Part shown: positions 1 through 6,707 of the stretch, piece after piece
Position numbering within the stretch: the stretch's first letter is position 1
How the letters are laid out: every line of letters begins with the position of its first letter
Source of the DNA: MGNI01 sp964353875
Lineage (GTDB): Bacteria; Chloroflexota; Anaerolineae; Anaerolineales; E44-bin32
Length of the DNA stretch: 20,704 nt
Assembly (NCBI GenBank): GCA_964353875.1
Contig: CAYGXU010000053.1
Span: forward strand, 1-20,704
Direction of reading: 5' to 3'
Made by a program: the position numbers and the translations under genes
Notes under the pieces: model-generated
Told to the model about the DNA's origin: nothing
The model's input: only the letters and a program-made list of their open reading frames with translations
Database searches by the model: none

Positions 1-158
1 GAAGTCTCGATGACCCGCAAACCCGGATTGACACGACGAATATAGTCCCTGCACAGCTCCAGATCGAAGCGCAAGTGGGGTAAGAGGTCCATTTTGGTGA
101 GGATCAGTAAATCAGCAATGAGGAAGGGCAGGCTCTCATATAAGTCTTTTTCAGCCAT
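1..158 (-). pseudogene. HypB-like GTPase fragment, 5'-truncated, runs off the left edge
   Basis: Read leftwards, this frame encodes about 52 residues matching the C-terminal part of the nickel-inserting hydrogenase maturation GTPase HypB: IADLLILTKMDLLPHLRFDL followed by a stretch ending NPGLRVIET. TKMD is the G4 guanine-specificity motif. In HypB this block follows a P-loop and metal-binding residues, which are absent here: the same frame upstream (159-254) is open but shows no HypB similarity and then meets a stop. A Shine-Dalgarno-like AAGGAG sits 6 nt before the ATG at 158, so a short product could be made. The family is fairly recognisable. I infer that it is a 5'-deleted remnant, since no hydrogenase gene is visible nearby and the 3' end lies outside the window. 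Confidence 0.5.
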
Positions 159-254
159 GGCCATCTCCTTGTTGTTGTTTTCAAGTGTACCTGTTAACGT
201 CGATCTAGCCACATTCAAGCCAGCTTTCGACTGCCAGATGTATCGAAAACTTTC

Positions 255-1083
255 CTAAACCTCGCCATTCAAATAGATTTGAGGATAATCGCATTCCCAG
301 ATCCTTTTTTCGTTCTGCAACGTCTTATCGATATCCAGTAAGGACAAACTGACATATAAAGCATCCACGATGGTCGCTTGCGCGATCCTCGAGGCCATCG
401 CTTCGGAGGAGGCCTCTGTTGATACGCTGACCAGGACGACATCCGCGTGCTCTGTCAGCGGCGACTTTTCGTTTCCAGTGATGCAGATCGTTTTCACACC
501 ACGGCGCTTGGCCTCCCGCAAGGTCAATACCGGATCGACGGATACGCCTGATTGAGATATAGCAACGACCACATCTTCCGATTCCAGGAGCGTCGTCCTC
601 ATCAGTTGCAGGCAGGAATCAGTCTCCGCACACCAATCCAGCCCAAGGAGGAAGAGGCGATGATCCATCTCTTGCACAATGGGTGTCGAGGTTCCCACAC
701 CGATGATTAAGATGCGCCTGGCGTTGGCGAGCAATGTTACAGCCCGCTTGAGGACCTCACCATCGAGCATTTCCAACGTATCTACCAGCGCTTGGATGTT
801 GGCCGCGAACACTTTGCGCGCCACCGGCCGCTCCACGCTCGATATGGCCATCGGGATCATTGGAGCCCTGGCCCTCAGCCTGTCCGGCGCCCTGGTGAAA
901 CGCTTCGACGTTGCCACTATGATGTTGCTCATGATCCCTCTTCCAAAGCTGCTCAGCACCCTGGCCTGGATTCCAATTTTCCGCACCTATCCGAAAGATC
1001 GCCTGGTGCTCCATCAGGAATTGACCGAACAACGTGAGACGCTGCTCTCCGAGCCTGAGATCCCAATCTCGGCTTGAGATCAT
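255..1083 (-). pseudogene. RpiR/MurR-type transcriptional regulator with SIS domain, frameshifted
   Basis: The C-terminal two thirds (from about 850 down to 255) is a clear SIS sugar-phosphate-binding domain of the RpiR family. It has the linker VFAANIQALVDTLEMLDGE, then ARRILIIGVGTSTPIVQE and VVVAISQSGVSVDPVLTLRE, where GVGTS and SQSG are phosphosugar-binding loops. The expected N-terminal helix-turn-helix lies upstream but is split. The start ATG at 1083 gives ISSRDWDLRLGEQRLTLF, which resembles the family N-terminus, in one frame; the rest continues in another. One extra A in the A4 run at 977-980 explains the shift. Without it the gene would be about 275 codons, normal for RpiR. The HTH itself is poorly conserved. 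It is divergent from the nucleoside phosphorylase 95 bp away, which it may once have controlled. It could be a real pseudogene or a sequencing error. Confidence 0.68.
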
Positions 1084-1178
1084 AGCGCGGCTTTCTGCCG
1101 CAACCAAAGATTCGCGCGAATCGTGCAAATGCCCGCCGGTAATAAAAAGAAGCGATGACTCATTCAGGGAGAAAAAGG

Positions 1179-1967
1179 ATGCGCGCTGCGCTAATCGCTG
1201 GAACCGGCATAACCAAGAATCTAGGTTGGGCAATCCGACCGCAAACGGTTAGAACCAACTACGGTTCTGTTGACCTCTTCCTTGGCGAGGATGAATTTGC
1301 TGATCTCGTCTTCTTGCCGCGGCATGGACCATCCCATCAGACGCCCCCTCATCGGATCAACTACCGTGCCAACATGAAAGCTCTACAACTGCTCGGAGTT
1401 GACCGAGCAATGGCAATCTTTGCCGTAGGTTCCCTAGACGAATCCCATCCCCCTCATTCCATCTCAGCCTTGGATCAGTCCCTCGATTTCACCCATGGGC
1501 GCCAATCAACCTTTTTCGATGGGGGCGATTCTGGGTTGGTCCACACAGACATAACCGAGCCCTTCTGCATCGCCTTGCGAGAACGAATCCTGACCCTGGC
1601 GTCCAAGTACAAACTCCCCGTCCTTCCCTCCGGCCCCTATGTCTCTGTCGATGGACCAAGCTTCGAGACCGCCGCTGAGATACGCATGTTTGCTCAATTG
1701 GGTGGAGAGGTCGTCGGCATGACAGGCGTTCCCGAGATCCCGCTGGCACGCGAGTTAGGTCTGCATTACGCGGCGGTCGCTATCTCCATCAACTGGGGAG
1801 CGGGGTTGAAGGGAGCGTTGAAAATTGAAGAGCAGGGGCTGGAGCAACATCGTTCTTCCCTACTCGATCTCTGCCTCGAGGTTCTGCGCTCGCCGATGGA
1901 TGTGAAGTGCTCCTGTCAGAAGGGGGCGATCATCATCCATCCACCCTCCTCCAAAACAGGGGATTGA
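1179..1967 (+). CDS. Purine nucleoside / S-methyl-5'-thioinosine phosphorylase family
   Basis: This is a 262-aa member of the PNP/MTAP phosphorylase family, which cleaves purine (deoxy- or methylthio-) nucleosides with phosphate. Visible family motifs are LIAGTGI near the N-terminus, FLPRHGPSHQTPPHRINYRA (residues 45-64), the GPSFETAAEIRMF block (159-171), VVGMTGVPEIPLARELGL (178-195) and INWGAG (204-209). The Asn in INWGAG, where adenosine-type MTAPs carry Asp, points to 6-oxopurine substrates such as inosine, guanosine or methylthioinosine. The start at 1179 is preferred over the in-frame ATG at 1155 because GGGAG lies 7 nt upstream and the family begins right before the phosphate-binding loop. 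The DUF523 gene follows after 3 bp on the same strand, so the two were probably co-transcribed. The family is secure and the exact substrate is not. Confidence 0.85.
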   Translation: MRAALIAGTGITKNLGWAIRPQTVRTNYGSVDLFLGEDEFADLVFLPRHGPSHQTPPHRINYRANMKALQLLGVDRAMAIFAVGSLDESHPPHSISALDQSLDFTHGRQSTFFDGGDSGLVHTDITEPFCIALRERILTLASKYKLPVLPSGPYVSVDGPSFETAAEIRMFAQLGGEVVGMTGVPEIPLARELGLHYAAVAISINWGAGLKGALKIEEQGLEQHRSSLLDLCLEVLRSPMDVKCSCQKGAIIIHPPSSKTGD

Positions 1968-1970
1968 AAA

Positions 1971-2489
1971 ATGGTACCGGATGAGCAGAAACCCAGAGCA
2001 TTGATCCTGGTCAGCGCTGGCTTGCTGAGCGAACCGGTGCGCTACAATGGCACCGATGCCAAGGTCGAGAGGCCGATCCTCGACGCCTGGCTCCGTGAAG
2101 GCAAAGTAATCGGCTTCTGTCCGGAGGTAGAAGGTGGCTGCCCCATTCCCCGTCCACCAGCCGAGATCGTCGGGTGTGACGGGGAGGCGGTTCTGGATGG
2201 TCATGCGCTCGTCCTGGAGATCAATGGCCACGACGCAACGCGCCAATACCTCAAATGAGGGCAGAAGGCGCTTCTACTCGCCCAAACAACGCGAGTGAGG
2301 TTTGCGATCTTAAAAGAGGAGAGCCCCTCCTGTGGCAGCACTCGTATTTATGTTGGGAGTTTCTCCACAAAACTTATACCTGGGAAGGGAGTGCCTGCTG
2401 CCCTCCTTGAAAGGGATGGAATTCGCGTTTCTAGCGAAGAGCAAATTGACAAAGCCTTGGCCTATTCCCAGAGCATTCATTATCTTTGA
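1971..2489 (+). pseudogene. DUF523/TudS-like thiouracil desulfidase, interrupted by in-frame TGA
   Basis: Two same-frame segments together cover a whole DUF523 protein (about 172 codons). The first contains GFCPEVEGGCPIPRPPAEI, and the second RFAILKEESPSCGSTRIYVG and PGKGVPAALLERDGIRVSSE. They are separated by an in-frame TGA at 2256-2258, inside a helix where homologues usually have a glycine-like residue. The family includes the [4Fe-4S] enzyme TudS, which removes sulfur from 2-thiouracil using three conserved cysteines. The second and third are present (FCPE, SPSCG), but the first, normally in VSACLLG, is Gly here (VSAGLLS, codon GGC instead of TGC). Stop codon plus ligand loss argue for a pseudogene rather than for selenocysteine. 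It lies 3 bp after the nucleoside phosphorylase; both families act on nucleobases or nucleosides. Confidence 0.75.
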
Positions 2490-2842
2490 GCGATCCTCCA
2501 GGCATTTGGAGCCATCATTGCCATCAAAAAAGATGACCAAGCCACATCCATGTTGGAGCGTTTTGTTATTCCATCCTAGTCGACCGAATCCTTAAACCCA
2601 GTGCAACCTGGCGGACTGCTAATCATGAACCTTTGGATATCGATGTGATCCTCGTCGACTTGGAATCCCTGGATGACGACTTGAGACATGCGTAGTGTTG
2701 ATGATACACCTTGGTTGGAATTTTTTTTATACCGAAAAAAGCATATCCGTGTTCCTCACAGATGCGCCTTAAAGCATTAACCATGGCCAGATCGGTTCCT
2801 GGTGAAATATGGTGTATGTCGAATATGCTCTGGAGGCATGCT
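2490..2842. other. Intergenic stretch with possible gene remnants
   Basis: No complete gene is visible between the DUF523 remnant and the end of the TIR gene. Two short readings look protein-like but overlap on opposite strands, so at most one can be real. On the plus strand a frame ending with TAG at 2693-2695 reads EPLDIDVILVDLESLDDDLR. On the minus strand, a frame from ATG 2784 to 2623 reads MVNALRRICEEHGYAFFGIK and lies directly downstream of the TIR gene. I recognise neither. They may be decayed fragments. Confidence 0.3.
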
Positions 2843-3514
2843 CTATACAGCTGCCTCCATATCAGCAGGCAGACCCGCTGCACGGAGCTCTCTTGTGAGG
2901 AGAATCTTCCATTCAGTGCCCGTACCCATAGGTATATAAATAACACCAGAGTAGTCGGATGGGACTTCAACGCCTTGGTCGATCAATGCGCAAGTTCTTT
3001 CTCGACCCAACCTTCCGATGAAGTAACCGAGTTCAAGCCACACATTCTGTCTTGCACGCGGATAGATTTTATGCCGGCCCTTTGCGGCGCGTCCTAAATC
3101 ATCAGGTGTAAGGAGTGCTACAGCGTATGAAGCTTTCCCGTATCGCTCAAGCTTCTCAATAACGGTATCGCTTAAATTCGCTAGCTCATTGAGAATGATT
3201 GGTTCCAGGCTAATATGCTCGAGAAAACGGGCCACAGCCTGTATTCGATCGTGATTATGGCCATGCACTAGAAATACCTTGCGGCTGTATGCTTCTGTGG
3301 ATATTCCATCATCATGATATTCATGGGGACTGGTTATTTTCTTATCACGAATTTTGAGTTCGCATACTGCATTTGTAGAGACTTTCGTAAGGGAAGTTGC
3401 ACAGTATGGGCATTTCGTTCTTCGTAGACTGGCGCTGGGGCTTGTTCTATAGCTGAGCATATAACCCACACCCCCACAACGGCAGAGAGGCGAGCCTCGC
3501 GACTTTGTGGACAT
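2843..3514 (-). CDS. TIR-like (PF10137/CAP12-type) predicted NADase with N-terminal zinc ribbon
   Basis: A 223-aa protein with two parts. Residues 11-38 hold a compact zinc-ribbon pattern, CRCGG then CPYC (C11, C13, C35, C38). Residues 79-215 match the TIR-like domain of PF10137, known from CBASS/Pycsar effectors: KVFLVHGHNHDRIQAVARFL, LEPIILNELANLSDTVIEKL, AVALLTPDDLG, RARQNVWLELGYFIGRLGR and VPSDYSGVIYIP. E161 in LELGYFIG is at the position of the catalytic Glu used by TIR NADases to cleave NAD+. There is no membrane segment. Start 3514 is chosen over the in-frame ATG at 3541 because AAGGAGGAGGG directly precedes it. It is divergent from the winged-helix protein across an AT-rich gap and visibly AT-richer than the metabolic genes, suggesting acquisition. 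The role as abortive-infection effector is inference; domain assignment is strong. Confidence 0.85.
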   Translation of the reverse strand: MSTKSRGSPLCRCGGVGYMLSYRTSPSASLRRTKCPYCATSLTKVSTNAVCELKIRDKKITSPHEYHDDGISTEAYSRKVFLVHGHNHDRIQAVARFLEHISLEPIILNELANLSDTVIEKLERYGKASYAVALLTPDDLGRAAKGRHKIYPRARQNVWLELGYFIGRLGRERTCALIDQGVEVPSDYSGVIYIPMGTGTEWKILLTRELRAAGLPADMEAAV

Positions 3515-3676
3515 TGTTCCCTCCTCCTTACGAAAATGCATGCGGATAATAAATCTAACATTGAATCCATCCTACATTGTTTCGACATGCGTTTCAATGC
3601 TATATGGTTTTTTATATGAAATCTGATATATTCTATAAATTATATAATAAATTACATAACAAGGAGCGTAGCAGAT
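3515..3676. promoter_or_regulatory. AT-rich divergent promoter/operator region of the TIR pair
   Basis: These 162 bp separate two divergent starts and are strikingly AT-rich from about 3600 onward. A TATAAT hexamer occurs at 3643-3648, overlapping the palindrome TTATATAA (3640-3647). An ATATGG/TATATG pair flanks a T-rich run at 3602-3618. The plus-strand gene has AAGGAG at 3661-3666, 10 nt before its ATG. No good -35 hexamer is visible. The palindromes next to the probable -10 suggest autoregulation by the winged-helix protein, which is inference. Confidence 0.45.
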
Positions 3677-4810
3677 ATGGAAAGAATTATCGAAACACTT
3701 ATTGGCGAAGTAAACGGAAAAGGCTTCCCTAAGATTGCAGCACTTTGGCAATCTATACTTGAGGATGGGTGCACTCTTTATCTAAGGTCGGAGGAAGGCT
3801 ATCAACCTCTGGATGGGTATGCACTGCATTGTGTCAGCCGCTACCTTCCTGCAACAGCGACGAACATAGAGATAGTTCCAGTGTATGACCATTTTCAAAC
3901 GGTATCTTATAAAAACCTGATTATCTTAGGAAGAATTCGAGCTTTCGGACCAGGAAGCGAAAAACTGATATCTGAAACTGCGGGGAAGGTAATTCAAGAT
4001 TATGGACATTTTCGTTTCATGGATAGCGAGCGACTTCTTCAGGTTGATAGCGGAGAAATGTGGATGAGAGTAGAAATGCAGAAATGGATACGTGACTTTG
4101 GTGTCATCCGATTGTGGCGGCAGCCCGATACGGGGCGCATCATCATGAATTTATGTGGCTTGGGCCCCATTGGCACTCTGGGTGCAACGATGGCAATTAC
4201 CGATTTTAGTAAATCAGCTGTAGCAGAAGTCGAATTATTACTTCCTCCACCCAAAGAGCTGCGGGAGGGTCTTGTTGAAATACTCGTGAAGGCCGAACGG
4301 CAACCCAAAGGTGACTCCATCATTATAAGCCCGGCTGAGGTGACAATAAACGTGGAAAAGCATTTTCATAGCTTCGCTGAACCAAACTGGCCTCTGATGG
4401 TTTTTCATCGGACAACTGATGATGACGGAGATCAATATGAGGTCAGGGTATTTGATACCAGGAGTGACACGAAAAAGCTGCTGACTAGGGCTCCCGTTGA
4501 ATTCGCGGTTCTTGCAGCCATTGCCAAGCACACGGAGGAAGAGCCATCTATGTACGCGCCCATGGGAGGTTATATCGCCTACCAGCAAATCGCCAAGTCT
4601 GTGATCGTGAAGGAAATTCTGCGTGACTCCCAGGGGCTGGATATAAGCGTAGTACGTGCTACTGTTGCTCGACTAAATCGAAAGCTCAGGATCCCAGAGT
4701 GGGATAGGGTATTCCCTAATTTGCTATTGCAATGCAAGGTTCCTCTAGAGGGATCAAAAACGAAAAAAGCGGTTCTGCGACTGAGGGCGAAGATCCATTT
4801 TGAAATTTAA
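3677..4810 (+). CDS. Unrecognised Rossmann/SLOG-like protein with C-terminal winged helix
   Basis: A 377-aa protein of unknown family. Residues about 79-178 look like a nucleotide-binding Rossmann-type domain: NLIILGRIRAF (strand and loop), then DFGVIRLWRQP and IIMNLCGLGPIGTLGATMAI, a glycine-rich pattern I associate with SLOG-like domains found beside TIR and Sir2 effectors. Residues about 268-345 resemble an OmpR-type winged helix: LLTRAPVEFAVLAAIAKH, YIAYQQIAKSVI and VVRATVARLNRKLRIPEWD (recognition helix region). Residues 190-265 are unassigned. There is no signal peptide or membrane helix. It is divergent from the TIR gene, so I infer a ligand-sensing regulator or activator of that effector. 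The winged helix is moderately secure and the SLOG assignment is tentative. An alternative is a stand-alone nucleotide-responsive transcription factor. Confidence 0.7.
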   Translation: MERIIETLIGEVNGKGFPKIAALWQSILEDGCTLYLRSEEGYQPLDGYALHCVSRYLPATATNIEIVPVYDHFQTVSYKNLIILGRIRAFGPGSEKLISETAGKVIQDYGHFRFMDSERLLQVDSGEMWMRVEMQKWIRDFGVIRLWRQPDTGRIIMNLCGLGPIGTLGATMAITDFSKSAVAEVELLLPPPKELREGLVEILVKAERQPKGDSIIISPAEVTINVEKHFHSFAEPNWPLMVFHRTTDDDGDQYEVRVFDTRSDTKKLLTRAPVEFAVLAAIAKHTEEEPSMYAPMGGYIAYQQIAKSVIVKEILRDSQGLDISVVRATVARLNRKLRIPEWDRVFPNLLLQCKVPLEGSKTKKAVLRLRAKIHFEI

Positions 4811-5095
4811 GACCTGAAAAACATGCCCAAGCTGATACGATAATAAACAATAAGCTCCTCCTCCAATTACATACAAGAAAATGTCTTTATCGGTGCAGAC
4901 ACTCATAAGCCTTGAAAAACCAGGAGAATTGCCCTCAAAACCTGCAAGATACGAGTACAGCTTCGTTTTTTACCATAAGCCGGTCGTCTTCCATAAACTT
5001 TCAAGGCAAAATAAGCATCGAAAAATATGCAGTCATCATATAAGCTGTCTGTAACGCAGGTTGATCATATAAGCGTTCCCGAAACGAGGCAAGAG

Positions 5096-5317
5096 ATGAA
5101 CTTATCAGGCAGATGGATTGGGGAATCGCAGGGCATGGCAACCCCCAAATATAGTTGGATCATCTATCAAAGGGCATCCATGTCAATAATCTATACATGC
5201 TGGGAAGGTCATGAAGATGACATATGCATCTTTTACCCAGCCACATTTAAGGAAAGCGTTCTTGTTATTTGGACAGGAGATATAACCTGCTTTGAGAGCA
5301 GGTGTATCTTTTCGTAA
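5096..5317 (+). CDS. Small hypothetical protein downstream of the winged-helix gene
   Basis: A 73-aa ORF beginning MNLSGRWIGESQG, chosen over the longer in-frame start at 5027 because GAGG lies 6 nt before the ATG at 5096. It is rich in aromatic and beta-branched residues (YSWIIYQ, MSIIYTCWEGHEDD, VLVIWTGDITCF), as expected for a small beta-barrel or sandwich. There is no signal peptide and I recognise no family. It lies 285 bp after the winged-helix gene on the same strand and converges on the aldo/keto reductase remnant. It could be a third component of the TIR locus, a fragment, or chance. A shorter ORF at 4881-5054 just upstream, beginning MSLSVQTLISLEKPGELPSK, is even less certain. Confidence 0.35.
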   Translation: MNLSGRWIGESQGMATPKYSWIIYQRASMSIIYTCWEGHEDDICIFYPATFKESVLVIWTGDITCFESRCIFS

Positions 5318-5342
5318 GTATTATTCAGAGATTTGCCTTCGT

Positions 5343-5916
5343 CTATTGATTCAAAACGGGTTCCCTCCCCAAGATCTCGTCGATCTCTACCATCTGCCCT
5401 TCACTCAACGGTCCGAATTCCATCGCTCCGATGTTCTCTTCCACTTGCGCCAAGGTCTTAAAACCAGGGATAGGGATGGTCTGCTGGCTACGCGCCCAGA
5501 TCCAGCCAAGTGCTGCTTGGGCCAGCGTACGTCCGCCTTGCACGAGGACCTTGCGTATGCTCTCAAGTCGTTTCAGTCGCTCTGCCCCTTGCCCTTCCCT
5601 AAAATTCGCGGGGTATCGAACATCATTCTCTGGAAATATCGTTTCGGGGCCAAACTTGCCGGTGAGCAAGCCCATTATTAATGGAGTTCGGTTAACGCTC
5701 GCCGACTCAAACTCCCGGCAAAGTCTTAGCATCTGCGGGGCATCACGGAAAAGATTGAGGATATGCTGTACGGCAAGCGCAATGGGCACCTTCCGCGAAG
5801 ACCCGGGCCCGTTCAGGATCATCGGTGCTCCATCCATAGGCTCGGATCTTTCCTTCAGTCACAAGATCCTCAAGAACATCTCGAACATCCGCTCCTTTGA
5901 CAGGATCCAGATCCCA
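5343..5916 (-). pseudogene. Aldo/keto reductase C-terminal remnant, frameshifted
   Basis: About the last 190 residues of an NADPH-dependent aldo/keto reductase (family length about 320). GADVRDVLEDLVTEGKIRAY and GWSTDDPERARVFAEG are in one frame. QHILNLFRDAPQMLRLC, MGLLTGKFGP, GGRTLAQAALGWIWARS and TIPIPGFKTLAQVEENIGAM are in another. Removing one base from the AA at 5775-5776 restores the expected HCAAVQH and joins both frames. The N-terminal half with the catalytic Asp/Tyr/Lys/His region is missing: upstream of 5916 the sequence becomes an aldehyde:ferredoxin oxidoreductase remnant. A non-functional deletion product is nearly certain, whether or not the frameshift is a sequencing error. Confidence 0.8.
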
Positions 5917-6611
5917 TAAGCGCCTGCGTGAATTTCCTTTGCGCCGCCTTATAAAGACCTGGGTCAATCAACAGCGGTATTTCACCCCCCGCGCCTTCGA
6001 TGATGATCGCCTTGATGCGCTTGGCGCCCATCACGGCCCCTAAACCGCCGCGTGCGCTGATGCGAGAAGGCTCCCGATCCTTGTCCAAATTGAGGATGCC
6101 AGCCGATCTCAGGCGCATCTCTCCAGCAGGGCCGATGAGGGCGATGCCCACCTTCGGGCCATATCGCCGCAGGAGAATCTAAGCGGCCTGGTACACTCCC
6201 AAACCGTACAAATCATTGGCCGGCTCAAATCGCCCTCCTTCATTATTCAGGTGCAGCAGGCTCCAATCCTCACCCGGCGGATCCCCTTCCAGGATCAGTG
6301 CTTTCATTCCCAGGCGGGTCATGATCAGGGCTGTGGTCCCCCCAGCATTGCTCTCCTTAACCCCTTCCGTTAACAGGCCTTCCCCACCGATCGACAGGCG
6401 ATCACAGGAGGAGACTCGCTGCCCGACTAACAGCTCGAGCGCGAAGATGAGCTTATTGCGAGGCCCGAGCGGATCGCAGGTGGGAGGGGGCTTCATCCAA
6501 AAGAATGCGGGCGATCAGCCCGCGACCTCCCAGGCGCTCCCATCCCTGCGGTATTTCTCCGATACTCACTTTGCTTTCTGCGACATTCGCTCTCCAGATG
6601 CGAAGCTCCAT
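5917..6611 (-). pseudogene. Tungsten aldehyde:ferredoxin oxidoreductase N-terminal remnant
   Basis: About 230 of the usual roughly 600 residues of an AOR-family tungstopterin enzyme. The start ATG at 6611 has GAGG 7 nt upstream and begins MELRIWRANVAESKVSIGEI. GGRGLIARILLDE follows. An extra C in the run at 6486-6490 shifts the frame, after which come DPLGPRNKLIFALELLVGQ, RLSIGGEGLLTEGVKESNAG, an in-frame TAG at 6179-6181, and YGPKVGIALIGPAGE and RGGLGAVMGAKRIKAIII. All the C-terminal pterin and Fe-S binding parts are gone, replaced at about 5917 by aldo/keto reductase sequence. It starts 97 bp after the SDR gene on the same strand, so it was probably its operon partner. It has three independent lesions. 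Confidence 0.85.
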
Positions 6612-6707
6612 TGGTCTGCCTCAAAGATGGGATTCAATGATGTTCGTTGCCATGGATGGCCATGATGGGCAGGCAATCGATCACGCTTTATTCCTTTACG
6701 TTTCAGC

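Noticed and set aside
679..1077. Plus-strand open frame with hydrophobic, membrane-like stretches opposite the RpiR gene
   Set aside because: It is antisense to recognisable SIS-domain coding sequence and has no ribosome binding site. The hydrophobicity is a by-product of the complementary codons.
2256..2258. TGA in the DUF523 gene as a selenocysteine codon
   Set aside because: The residue is not a conserved cysteine in the family, a ligand cysteine is lost elsewhere in the same gene, and I see no Sec insertion structure just downstream.
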